Below, piece by piece: positions 11,661 to 23,392 of a stretch of 64,000 nucleotides of DNA; the stretch's first letter is position 1, and each line of letters begins with the position of its first letter. The notes beneath the pieces are model-generated. The model had not been told where the DNA came from, made no database searches, and was given only the letters and a program-made list of their open reading frames with translations. The DNA lies in the NCBI GenBank assembly GCA_900708905.1, contig CAADRB010000050.1:229593-293592 (forward strand). The letters run 5' to 3'. Source of the stretch: Hymenolepis diminuta. Lineage: Eukaryota; Platyhelminthes; Cestoda; Cyclophyllidea; Hymenolepididae. Made by a program: the position numbers and the translations under genes.

Positions 11661-12689
11661 TACTGTGTTACTGTTACAGTTACATATGAAAAGGGGAACA
11701 TTTAAAAAGTTTAATTTTTCCATTTTACGAAATGACGCCTATCAGACATTTAGGATGGTCAATTCGTCTAATAAAGTGACCTTTACCTGTGCTTAAAATC
11801 CAAAATCTCAGGCACAATTTTAAGACTTTGAAGAAACTGATACTAAAAATGAAATTCTTATGTTTCGTGCTTGAAATCAGAGTAGTAGAAAATCTTTGTT
11901 TAGGTGTTTCAACATTTTATAAAATGTTAAAATAGGAGAAAAAGTTCAAATTTATATTTTCTTAATCTAGTTATTAGCTTTCTAGCGTTCATTCGGAGAC
12001 AAAACACAAATAATTTCCTTAACATAGGAAGGCTTAATGATCTTTGCGAATAAAACAATTAATACGAAATATTTAAATCAAATATGTGTTGGAAAACATT
12101 ATTGTTGATGTATGCTAACTAATTGCAACCATGTGGTGTATTAGGAAACAGAAAAAATTGAAAACTTTAACGGGAGGACCATACCAAAAATGTAAGAAAA
12201 TGTTAATTAGCAGTTAAAAGCTAATGAGAAAGCTAGATAAAGTGGTTTAAAATTAACTTGAACAGAAAAATCACCGAAGAAGGATTGAGGGAACATCAAC
12301 AATCGACTATTAACCATACGAAAACGGGTTTAACAGGCAGGTCTTCGGCTTTATAAAAAGCGCAATTTTCGATTGATCAGTCTTAAAACTCAAGCTCAGA
12401 CTGCACGTGAAAAATCAAGCAATACATGTCTTAGCCTAAAAACAAAGAGGTACAAATCATAACCGGAGGTGTAGAAAAATTTGAATCTTTCAGGAGCGAA
12501 ATCTTTAAATTGAAAAGTAAGGAAGGTGACATTGAAAAATAACTATCTTACAATCCAATTCGTGAAGTTGATTCCAATTTAGCCTGACCCTTTTTTCTTT
12601 ATTAATCGCGCATAATAAAAACTAATGTGAATCAATATCCTAAGTAAGAAAAAAGTCAGTAAATATTTTCAACAAGAATTATTAGGGTT

Positions 12690-12830
12690 CACCCTGAGTG
12701 AACTCTAGTAAACTCTGGTATATTAAAATCCTAAGAGAACATCTTAAGTGTATAATAACAAATGCCTTGGTAACTCTAAAGATAAGAGCAGCCCTACTAC
12801 CTAATCTTTTAGTACTGATCAATTCGGGTT
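12690..12830 (+). repeat. Dispersed repeat, family 3
   Basis: Contains GAGTGAACTCTAGTAAACTC and, about 75 bases later, GGTAACTCTAAAGATAAGAG followed by CTACTACCTAATCTTTTAG. The second block matches 21048-21085 (ATAACTCTAAAGATGAGAGT, then GCAACCTCCTATT) and 40130-40175 (GTAAATCCAAAGATGAAAGT, then CATCCACCCAATC). Confidence 0.4.
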
Positions 12831-15277
12831 CACGCTTTCTATCACAATCAGAAAATCTTGAACTGCAATGAATACAGATCTTCGCTCTTGAAAATCAGCT
12901 TTTGCTATACTCTTTTCCCCTACTTACCTTGAAAGCTAAGCTTCAGTCAAACACCCTTACAAATTTTCAAGGACAAAGATCCTCTAATCGCAACTAGAGC
13001 TATTTTTAAACACTGGTTTCTAAACTGAAATCCCCCAATGCGTCTTTCTCTTCATTCCGGTGTATGTAGCATTGAAAGTTGTACACATGCCGAAAACGCA
13101 TCAGCCATACGACCCTTTGTTTAAGTGAACCAAATAAAGATAAATTAGCAAATTCATTAGCTGTCAGCTCTGCTATGCTGAAACCATGTAAAGTGCTTAA
13201 TGTCATGTAAGATCATTCTGTTTTCTCAACTTTTGGAATAAAAGATTAATTAAGTTGGTAAGACCGACCATCCTAATTTACAAACCGATCAATAAGCTCT
13301 GTATGTCGTGGACAATGATTCTACTAAATAATTAAAATGAAAATTCATGAAATTTGAAATATCCGATAGTAAATATTTCATAATTCGAACCCACAATTCG
13401 TATGCAGTGAAACATTTTGTTATCCTGGTTTTACCTTAACAACCCCCGAGCCTCTCCTCATTATCATTTACTGGGCTTACAGTTGGCCGATTTCAGTTAC
13501 TTCCCCTAATGAAAAATTGCGCATTTCTACCTTCCTATGACTTACAGTGATAATAATAAAAGAATGTCTGCTTAACTTAAAAAGGGCATTTGAGTATCGG
13601 CAATATTATTAGAGATCCTTCACAACAAGTTCCACAAATTTACTTAGTTTGATTTAAATAAACACTTTTCTAAGATAAATTTGCCAGTTTAGCCCAGAAA
13701 TAAGTAAACACAATGCTTAAAAGTCGGTTTGTTTAATCTGATTTCAACTTTTTCATGTGAATTTCGTGAAAACTCATTTAAATTTCAGACATTGTGGTTG
13801 TATGTAAGATTTGTTTAATTAGAACAATGGTTAACAACACTTGTTTACATGTAAAATTAATTAAAAGGAGCTAACTTAACAATTGTTTCATGCGAACAAT
13901 CAAAATTGACCAAACAATGGATGGTATGAAAAAAAAATCAATTAATTCATAATATGAAAACTTAAATAAAGGAAAGACTGCGGTAAAGCTATTTTATTTA
14001 AGGATTTAGTGAAAATCTTCCCTTTTATTTAGAGGAAATGAAACAACAAAACCAATAATTCAGTTCTCACCGATCCGCTATATCGGGAAGTGATGAATGC
14101 TTCTGAAATAAACTCCTATTAAGTGCAATAGTCCTTCTGGTTAATAAGCAGTTCTGATTCATAGAAAAGTCCTGGCAAATGAGTTCTGAAAATCAGTATC
14201 TATCCCATGATACCTAGAAAGAATAAGTAAAAGGAGAAGTGAAGCCAGTTAACAAGTCACTTGCTCGCTGCAACATTTTACTCTGCCATGCATTTCTCCA
14301 CCAATTGCGCGTCTCAAGGTAGTGTTTCACGTTGCAATGACCTTGACAGACTACGATTCAATTCGCTGATTGGTTACCAGTTTAGGCGAATTTTAGACAA
14401 TAGTAGACTGAGTACTATTGGTAGAAATTATTGTCTTGAAATGGGGAACATTAGAATTTCTTGTTATGGCTATTAATGTGCAATCCCTCATTAATTCATC
14501 TGAATTTTTCAGTATGAAATACATTTCTTTCAAGTATCATTCACAAATGCATTTTGCATTCTTTAGCAAAGTGCAATTGACCAATTTTAATTTTTTTTGT
14601 CACCTTAAAGGCACTGACTAAGGAAAAATTCTATTAATCGAATTCAGTCGCAGAATTTCGGTATCAGAATCAGATTATTTTGCACATTATCTACACATAT
14701 CCAATGAGATTATTTGGTGGTCAAGACTTAATCATGTGAATCAGTTCCTAAGAGCAACAGAGAAAACGTTAAATTAGGGGTTAGGCATAACTCCTAATAG
14801 GTTGTCAGCAGTTTGTTTTAAATATCCTTTTTAAATTGAATAATCAGAGAATCTAAATGTGTGGATTAATATTTTTCATCTCTTAACTAGATCATAACCT
14901 TGAAGTCACGTGATCTATTTTGTTTGCTTTGCCTTGTCCAAAAATGGGTCAACAATTTTACATGTCTGCCCGTGTTAATAGGCCAGTGTGCCAAATACAC
15001 GTGACCTACTGGGAAAGACAAATTATGTAGAGTTCCAACTGATTCACGAAATGTTTACCCTACCGATTACCTCTCCCCGCTCCTCAATAAATGTTATACT
15101 AAAAACTTTGGACTGTCAGTCCAAATGGTACCTTTGACACGTTCTTTGGTTTAAATGGAAAATAATAATGATAGTCAAACTGATTAATGTTAAGAGCATA
15201 ATAAAAAACAAAAACTCGGACTTTGATCTCACGAAATGACAATTTTTTGGTGATGTCAAGGTCCTGATGTTGCTCTT

Positions 15278-15289
15278 CCCCCCCCCCCC
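15278..15289 (+). repeat. Poly-C run (12 C)
   Basis: Twelve consecutive C bases on the plus strand, unusual in an AT-rich region. It is a simple homopolymer and the length may vary or be a sequencing artefact. Confidence 0.9.
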
Positions 15290-15599
15290 TTTCCCATACA
15301 CTGGCATTGCAAGTCTAATAAAATCTTAATTTATATAAATTGGTGCAATTTTAGCATTTTCAATCAGCACTTTTAGGATTACAGAACAGGTAATGGCCAA
15401 CCACCTAAAATTTCTGGTTGAAAATGTAACATGTTGTTTCTTTGTGTTTCCTAGGTGAACCAATTTTTCATAAAGATTTAATCGTTGGTTATAAAATGAC
15501 GCACATATACTTCTCTTCTGTAGCATTGTAATATGGCTACCATTTTATAGAGTCAAATTCGACACTGATTTCAACGATAAAATTTAAATTATCGATCGT

Positions 15600-16230
15600 T
15601 TTTTGGGTTTGTGGTACCTGCTCACTCTATGTAAAGCGCGCATATCGACTCCTGTCGTACTATTATCCACTATGGTGTTCTCTACCGCATCTCCTATTGA
15701 TATAGCCAATGATTACATGAATTCATACCCATCAGCCAGAGATGAGGTTAAAGTAGCGAATCTCAGGCACTCTCCCATGCCTAAAGCTCTTCCAGCGCAA
15801 CTTACCTCCGGGCCTACCGTGCCCGAGCAACAATCAGTCCCAAAATCCTCTCTGCTTGATCACAAGACGAATCAAATATGTCGCCTACGTAGACAGAAGA
15901 AGACTGTTGTACTCTTGCCTCCTCCAGAACTCATGAATGGTCCACCATGATCAAGTTTCTAAAATGTCATTGTCAGTGTAACCATATTCAAGCTAAATCC
16001 ATGTTCGTTCGCTGTCCAAAGAGATTGACACTACTCGATAATAATCGTCTCCTATCTTATTCTAGCAGATTCCCATTCAAAGTGGTCAAAAGTCATACCT
16101 CTAAAATCTGCCACAACCGGTACCATCATCAACACCCGGATCTCTGGAGACCCAACGCAATCATCGGCAAGACAGAACCAGCTCCAAAAATCATGAATGA
16201 ACAACTTTCGTTGGGATAGGTTGGATAAGA
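15600..16230 (+). pseudogene. Degenerate Ty3/gypsy integrase relic
   Basis: At about 16044-16150 the frame reads VSYLILADSHSKWSKVIPLK, then SATTGTIINTRISG. This is the integrase core signature of gypsy elements (usual form: YLILVDAHSKWPEV followed by a TT-rich helix). The frame is overwritten by stops in neighbouring segments. Upstream, 15603-15950 has an open frame (115 codons) with SYPSARDEVKVANLRHSP, which may be the linker before integrase. No terminal repeats or other domains were recognised. It is the same class of element as the relic at 231-1615 but a different fragment. Confidence 0.6.
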
Positions 16231-17394
16231 ATGAATGATTTTTATCCGAGAAAAAGTGATTCAGCAATTTATTGTTAACTTTTCATAAAATCTACGTACA
16301 TGTAAAAATGTGCCAAATTTCAAGGTCGTTGCTAAGTCGAATCTTGAGTAAATTGCTGACTATCGCTTAATTCCGTGTTATTATTAAGTTCGGGGTATTT
16401 GGGGCTATTTTGGAGACTTATCAAGCCATAACTATAGAAATACAAGTTGTCTCCCCATTGCAGATGTTTGGAAATCATGTAACGCCAGACTGATAACAAA
16501 TTTTGTCCCAAATAACTCTATTAATAAAAATGATAGGCGACCTGGGGAGAGGCCGTAGGTATTGTCCCGAAACAAAACAACAACACTGTAACCTCGAGCT
16601 TTGCTTGTCAGCTTCTTATTAAAAAATTAACTTAAACCCTATACACTAACATCCTCAACCATTTCGAACTTTGATATTCACAATGAATACTCAGGAGAAA
16701 TTCTTGCTTTTCAGGTCTACAATCCGTAAATTGCATTCTCTATTCCACTAATAAGTGTAGCATTGACAGTCCATATTTTTAAGAACGTACTTTAACTTCA
16801 AAATTTTCTCCATCAAATAAAATTTATGTTGATACATTTAAGTTTTGGTGGCAGTCTTGACAATTGTTCACTAAAGCACAACTCCTTGACAAAATTGGGT
16901 TGATAAATAAGGCGGGTATTTAAGTCTTGATTATATTTACCTTGATGCATGCCAATTGATTGCACTGTCTATAAAGTTTGAAAATGGATCCAATTTATTT
17001 CATTGCGCCATATTTGCCTTTTTAACTGTTTTATAAAAAGTGAAGCTGCCCTCCTTGTACGTTGAAATAATTTATTCTTCATAAGTTTAAATTAGTAAAG
17101 AGTTATCTGTACGTCCTTATTTAGGAACGTTAGCTTACTACCTAATAATAATTCTTCATATTTTATAAAATAATCTCATTTTTATTTATTTATTAACATG
17201 GAAATAGAATAAGGTGAAGAACAGGGTGTAAATATAACTGAGAAGGTAATTGATAAAACTTCTTGATATGAGGAAATATCAGAGAAAACGCGCTTTCATT
17301 CATTCCAGACGACCATTGCAAATGATGACAAAAGATTTATATTTGAAATATGAATCATTTGTATTGTAGAAACCATGGTCTAAGTAGATCATTA

Positions 17395-17600
17395 ATAAAA
17401 CACATTATATAGAAATGGCAGGCAAATATGAAAGAGCATAATGTCTATAGGAAAAATAATAAATAAAAATAAGAAGTATAAAGAGTGAAGGGAAGTGGCC
17501 ATCGTGCCTTCATGAATACGACTTTTCACCTCGAGCGAGGACCGTGAAGATAACTGTGTATAGCCAGATCTGGCCAATGGCCAAGTTTCTCCCACGTCTT
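17395..17600 (-). repeat. Dispersed repeat, family 2 (reverse copy)
   Basis: Read on the minus strand it starts TGGCCATTGGCCAGATCTGG and later has CTCTTTCATATTTGCCTGCC, in the same order as 8755-8945. The two copies lie about 8.7 kb apart in opposite orientation. Confidence 0.45.
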
Positions 17601-18428
17601 GCTGTTTGATCCACTCTGTATGTGAGCGTATGGGCTTCCCTTTGGTTTGGCAGGGTTGCAGGCTTGATTCGAACCTATTAATTAATCGTCATTTTCCTCT
17701 TTCTTTTATGACTCCGAATCTGGTTGGTTTATTGAAATCAAGACTATTACTAGGATTAATAGTTAGATGATGAGAATAAGCATCCCACTTAGATATGACG
17801 CAAATTCAACCGTTCAGTTGAGTAGGTAGCAATTTCGATCTCCTTTAAATAGTTATTAACTGATTGATTGAATCACTCTTGAAGTGAGAAGGAAAGACTA
17901 TTTCGTTCTCTTCCCGTCATAAAGAATACACTTTTCGGGGTTATTCTTTTCACCGCCTCATTTTTCTCAATTCTTCCGTAGATTGGCAAAATGCCCTGCA
18001 TTATCCTATTCAAATTAAAAATATTTTCTTTATTATTACCACCTACTACATATTAATTAAGTAGAACTTCAAAATAAGTTATATGATCGGTGTTGTGAAA
18101 GTCAAGGCAAAAATACTCCCTAAATAGAAGATAATCGATGAATGGTAGTTGTTAAGGGCGCAAGATTTTGCCCATATATGACATTACAACTGTTTAGGTA
18201 TAAAATTGGCATTGGAAAAGCGGTTACACCTGAACATATTTTAGTCTGATTCATATATTGATTTTATGATAATTTATGACTTCTGTTGTACATTGTCTTC
18301 CCGTTGTTTATAATGTACACATAATATGTACACATATTTAAGTCGTTTTACTGACTTGTGGATAAATGGAACTTAATATTTGTGAGACTGTTTTTATTTA
18401 ATACAAATTGTAATCATCATCAATAAAG

Positions 18429-18448
18429 ATATATAGATATATATATAT
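18429..18448. repeat. AT dinucleotide microsatellite
   Basis: A short imperfect (AT)n run interrupted by AGAT. Confidence 0.7.
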
Positions 18449-20368
18449 TTTTATTTTTAATACCAACGTTTATAGGAATGAGATTTGAATATTTTAGCCC
18501 ACCTTCATTTTTTCTCACATGAAAAAAGAAAACAAATAAAGGAAAGAGTACATTTATTAGGGTACAGTCACGTTATTAAATACAAGGGAAAGTGTTTATA
18601 TATGAAAATTAAAAATAGAATTTTGATATTATCTATGCATCAGCTGTTGTGAGTACCAATGAGAGCGCTATCTGAAACTACAGGCAAATGATTCTATCTC
18701 AAATAGATTTGTATTGATAAGGCTGTGAACTCAGAATCTACTTCAATCGGTACTTCTATTAAACGCACTAGGAGACTCAAATGCCCGTACAGTCCTAATT
18801 GTCAGATGACGCCCTTTATCGGTTGCCCATCAGACGAACCATGAATGCAACATGGTCAACTCTACTTACCTTTTCGTAGTTTCAATCCCCAGTTCTTCTT
18901 TCACTCTCTTCTCCGCTTTTCCTTTATTTCTCATTATTATCCAACATACCAACTATCCTCAACTGGGAATGGTTGCTGTATCCTGTTTTAGTTCTAGAGA
19001 GATAATTAGTTGTGTAAGGGGATATTTGTAACCCTAACGTTAAGGTTCTTAAGGTAGTTCTACTGACGGGGTTTAGTTCTACTCTAACTAATATCCATCC
19101 CCATTTAGTTACGGCAATCTCGCAGTCAGATCTTGTTAGTCTTTATTACGAAAAACCATGCATATTATAACTATGGAAAGGTTTTGAAACATGTTAAGGG
19201 AAACTTTGACGATTATGAGACATCAAATAATCGTTTATTCATTGTGGAAAAGGAGACATGGGTGCATAATAGGGACACATAATTTAAAGATGTTAGAATT
19301 ATATAATGATATCCAGTTGCCTTGGAAAAATTGTACAATATATACGTTAATTCATTAGTTCGGATTGATTATTAAACGTTATTTTTAATATTAAAGGGAA
19401 GAAGAAGTAAAGTGTTAATATCATTAAGGAAGAACTATTTAAATATTTGCATACTTTCATTTTCTTTACAGGATTACAAGGGTTAGCATTTGTGAATAGA
19501 GGAATTCTTAATCAGAGATTAACACACATTCATCATCTTCAAAAATTATTCTTTAAATATGCTTCGCTCCAATGGACTTAGTGACGTCTTAGTTTTTGTG
19601 TTTATCTTAACATTGCTAAGTTTAGTTTGACCTAATCTCATTTAGTCATATAAATATAAATCAACGAGCCAGTTATCCAACAAAGAAGTGAAGTAACTAA
19701 CAGCAAGCCACCAAGCTTGTATCTGCGGAGGAGTTGGAAGTAGGCTAAATTAGCCACCTCGCCAGCCTAGTACGAAAGTACCTGATAGTACGCGGGCTAA
19801 TATTTGGGAAGCAAGAACATAAGATCTACTATCGTAGATAGAAGTATCCATTGTGGCACACACTTGTACTCCTTTTTGACTTATATTTTATTTTTATATT
19901 TTTCTCACACAAATAGAGCTTTAAGCACTTTCATTCAGTCCAATTTGTCTATAAAATTTCATTTCCTATGCTCTTGTTTAATCCCACAACAGTACATAAT
20001 AACGACATTTAGGTAAGTGCATCTCCATTGCAGAAATAAACTGATACAAACTCAGCAGACTAAACCTTATTATCATACCTTTATCTCCTAGCAAATATCG
20101 CCGTTGCTAGGGTAAATTATATTATCGACGTAACATGCTGCCATGTTGAAAACTGCTGACATTTAATCCTTCAATTCAGCTGCATTTGATCAACATCGGG
20201 ATCACGGATCTATCTCAAACTTCTTTAATATTCTACTGGAAAATATGTAAAAATTAAGGTTTGGTAACGGCAAATTGATTTCAAATATGAGTGACCTACA
20301 TATTTTACACAGGTTGATACCTTCTATTTAATATATTTAACTCTAATTCATTCCAATATTCTATTAGA

Positions 20369-20447
20369 ATGTGCGTCGGCGGTGCATTGATAACAGCACC
20401 AGTCCGCCATGTTAGTGGTTACGGGTTCAATTCCCGTCGGCACACAC
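20369..20447 (+). repeat. tRNA-like SINE head or tRNA pseudogene
   Basis: A perfect T-arm is visible: ACGGG, loop TTCAATT, CCCGT at 20421-20437, so box B (GGTTCAATTCC) is intact. The 5' segment GTGCGTCG and the 3' segment CGGCACAC can form a partial acceptor-like stem. A D-arm and a clear anticodon arm are not regular, so a functional tRNA is unlikely. Similar heads elsewhere in the window point to a tRNA-derived SINE. Confidence 0.55.
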
Positions 20448-20704
20448 TTAATTCCAACAGCGCTGGTTAGGTCTGATTAGTGTAGATGTTGACAGAATGC
20501 GAGTATTTCGCCTTGAAGGCCCCATAATGCTGCACCTTCAATTGAGATGGGGTTAGAAAGCACTTTCCTAAATGGGAATCATCATCCTATTATTCTAATA
20601 CTCATGATATCCAGCTAAGTGTTCAGCTCCGAAATAAGAGTGAATAAATCAAAGTTAAATTAATAAGAAGGTGTTTTATGTTAACTAGCCAATATTGGCT
20701 ATTA

Positions 20705-20800
20705 GATGTGACGAATTTATCCCAATAACATGGCCAACACCCCAATTTGGTCAATTGCTCAATAGGCTCTGAACATCGCAGACATGAAATCACCCACAAA
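20705..20800 (+). repeat. Dispersed repeat, family 4
   Basis: The block GAATTTATCC, then CAATTTGGTCAATTGCTCAA, then CTCTGAACATCGCAGACATG, then AAATCACCC lines up with 51690-51790 (AAATTTATCAAGG, ATTAAATCAACAGCCC, CTCTGAGCATCGTAAACAAG, AAATCACTC). Coordinates are approximate. Confidence 0.45.
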
Positions 20801-20974
20801 CCTGATGTAGTGAACTATGTCTATGTGGACAATCTTAAGAATCCAAAACTCACACTCTTTCATACCCTATTGGAATACTTTACCGTTACCATGTTTTGAA
20901 GCTTTGTCCACTAGTATTATTATTATTTTGCTGTGGGGAAAAATAACGATAAAAAAGTGTATCCGAGTTAAAGT

Positions 20975-21085
20975 CCACTTTGAGTGAGTTTTCTCGTTTA
21001 AATCATGAAAACGAGTAAAGAAAAAGCCTAACTACCAACGGCTCCATAACTCTAAAGATGAGAGTGATGCAACCTCCTATTATTA
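20975..21085 (+). repeat. Dispersed repeat, family 3
   Basis: Has TGAGTGAGTTTTCTCG and TTTAAATCATGAAAACG in the first half and CATAACTCTAAAGATGAGAG, then GATGCAACCTCC, in the second. It matches blocks at 12690-12830 and 40050-40190. Confidence 0.4.
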
Positions 21086-22253
21086 TAATTAGACGCAGTG
21101 ATGCAAATAAATTAGCATTTTTGATCATGGAAGCAAACAGAATCGGTTGACATTGAAGATTTTGAATGGTAAGGGGGAGGGGATCAAAAAGATTCTGAGA
21201 GTAGCGTCACAGTATCGATGAGTCTAAAATCAATTGATTTTTGAATTCAAATTATTCAAATTTCATGATTCATCCCTTAACTTGCAGTAAATTGTTGTCT
21301 AAGACTATTAACCGGTTTTTAATTGTGCCAGACAGTCTTGTCACTTAAGTTCAACTTTTTCTTCCAATAAGTGAGATGGCAGATTGGTCTTACACAATGA
21401 TCAGTAGCTTACAATCTTAACACAGCAGAGCTGAAATAGGTAAAAATTTGAAGTTAGCAGTAAACTGTGTTCGATCAAAGTGAATAATATTAAGTATTCG
21501 TTTAAATTTAGTTAAATCAGATGTAAAATTATGAAATGTTAATGGATGTCATTATCTTACGCGCCATAAAATTTTAATTTCCAGGGAACCCTTTCAGTAC
21601 TTTCAAGGAATGAAAGACAAAGTAGTCCGCCCTACAGTTGCAGTTGAGTATAAGCCATGTTTCCTAGACCGAATCCCCTATTTGTCTTTCTTTTCCCTCA
21701 GAAAATATTGTTCTGAAAGACATAGCTCAAGTCCAAATCATATCTATGACTAAAAATTTTGTTTAAGTGGATCAAATAAAAGCAATTTAAACATTCGAAG
21801 CCTCCATCCGGTCCCAACTTCCGATAAAATTTAGCTGCCGGAATTGAATGCTTGTTAAAGCTCAGATTCATTAACAACTGCTTAATATCAAGTTCGAACA
21901 TAGTATTATCCTTGCTAGTTTCACAAAATGAATTCTTTAAACCCTGCTTAATGACACTGGTCGCATCAAAGCAGTAAAATTTTGGGTATATTTGTTAAAA
22001 CATTCTTGACCTCACATGAAGTATTTTAATCTGATTTTAAAATATTCTTGCATTTCCACCATCACAATTACATCGAACAACAAGTCTCTAAGCTGCCTGT
22101 ATCTAAGTGAGCAATTCTAAATTATTCATCGATGCATGTCACTCCTATAAACATCGTTATGGGATATAAGGGTTTGCATGTAAATAGTGAGGAAGAATAT
22201 ACAAAAAGTCCAACGCATCTCGTGTGCCACTGGTCGCTCATTTAAGCTTCTCG

Positions 22254-22505
22254 ATGGTATCCGTTGATCCTCAGACGCTGGTTGACTTTTCTTTCGGGCA
22301 GAGAAAAGGTCCTAAAAGACAGGTAAGCACGATTATGTGGCAAATGCCGCAACCACTCTGACTGACTGGTGAGATCATAAACATATACAACCCATAATTG
22401 TCACTTACTTCCTAACATTATACCTGCGCTAAGTCTCTCACTTTACAGAAGTTAGGTGTTAAGAATTTCGCACCACGAAATGGAACTCCGAAAAAGTGTA
22501 ATTAA
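22254..22505 (+). CDS. Possible two-exon gene for a 41-residue basic protein
   Basis: Exon 1 (22254-22322) starts ATG and gives MVSVDPQTLVDFSFGQRKGP then KRQ, ending exactly at a donor, CAG|GTAAGC. Exon 2 (22449-22505) follows a pyrimidine-rich acceptor, TTTACAG|AAG, and gives KLGVKNFAPRNGTPKKCN then TAA. Phase is 0 on both sides and the intron is 126 bp. The product is Lys/Arg-rich with no membrane segment, signal peptide or cysteine cluster. I do not recognise the family. The gene lies between headcase and ALYREF on the opposite strand and ends tail to tail with ALYREF, with an AATAAA at 22787-22792. It is short, so chance is possible. The frame upstream of the ATG stays open to a stop at 22188-22190, so an N-terminal extension is not excluded. 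Confidence 0.45.
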
Positions 22506-22786
22506 CGCCAAAGAGGTTGGTTTCATTATAGCTATGGTGATTTATATAAGCGTATACCTACTTAACCGCTCAGACAGAACAGCAATCTCTGGTTAATTTT
22601 ATAAAATTGTCGTCTGCTGGGAACAAACTAGATCCAGATTATGAAGTTCTTAAGAAGGTACAGAGAAATGTAAACACTCAAGAAATCCCTAACTAATCCA
22701 TTTGCCTACCACACAACCTCCACGATTAAGCTGCAAACCGACGAAGCCCTCCAAAGAACCGGAGCCACAAAATGATAACGTAATTT

Positions 22787-22792
22787 AATAAA
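22787..22792 (+). promoter_or_regulatory. Candidate poly(A) signal of the small gene
   Basis: AATAAA about 280 bases after the TAA at 22503-22505. A second candidate lies at about 23041-23046. Confidence 0.3.
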
Positions 22793-23298
22793 AATCTACC
22801 ATTTCTCTTATCTCAATTAAATGCGAAATTAGAAACTACATGTCTACCGAAACCAAATCCGCCTGATCTTGACTTACAATGAAATGAAAAGCAATCAAAT
22901 ATCACAATCTAAATATAACAAAACACAAGCTCTACAATACCTCCGCATTACGACATCATTTTACGAAAACAATCACACTGACCTTAAATTCAATTAATAT
23001 CAATAGCACTCAAATCAAAGACTAGGCAATACTAACACCAAATAAAACTTTTATTTATACAAAATGCAGGCCGATTTACAGATAAAAAAATTGGACGCAT
23101 ATTAAGAACGGTGGCTAAGGGGAAAGGGAAAAAAGAAGGACAGGACGTTTCTTTTTGTGTAGTTTATATATTTGACAACCAGTTTGAACAACCATGCCTG
23201 TTAGACCTTCTACAATAGAAAATAAAGACAGTTATAAAAAAATAAAATGGAAAAAGAATGGTTAGAGTTAGATTCGGAACAAATTAAACCCCTCCCCT

Positions 23299-23304
23299 TT
23301 TATT
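23299..23304 (-). promoter_or_regulatory. Candidate poly(A) signal of ALYREF
   Basis: Minus-strand AATAAA about 90 bases after the ALYREF stop. A second one is at 23050-23055. Confidence 0.35.
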
Positions 23305-23392
23305 ACCTCATTGATTCTCAGCTGAAGAAAGTTTGGCAGCCTAATTTAAGTAAATGGTGGAAAATTAAAGGGGCATGGAAAGAACCAGAATA

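Larger units (their letters stand above)
11070..15600. other. Intergenic or 5'-intronic region without recognised exon
   Basis: AT-rich DNA upstream of the first recognised headcase exon. It should contain, or be followed by, the missing N-terminal headcase exon(s), but no Cys/His-rich frame with good splice sites was found by eye. It holds SINE-like sequence (about 11485-11660), family 3 fragments (about 12690-12830 and 13150-13225) and a 12-base C run at 15278-15289. Confidence 0.5.
16231..22253. other. Intergenic region with repeats
   Basis: No gene is recognised in about 6 kb of AT-rich DNA. It includes a family 2 repeat copy in reverse (17395-17600), an AT microsatellite (18429-18448), a hairpin-forming GGCTAAATTAGCC at 19743-19755, a tRNA-like sequence (20369-20447), a family 4 copy (20705-20800) and a family 3 copy (20975-21085). 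Confidence 0.5.

Noticed and set aside
20369..20447. Functional tRNA gene
   Set aside because: The T-arm is perfect, but the D-arm and anticodon arm are irregular and the acceptor stem is incomplete. Better read as a SINE head.
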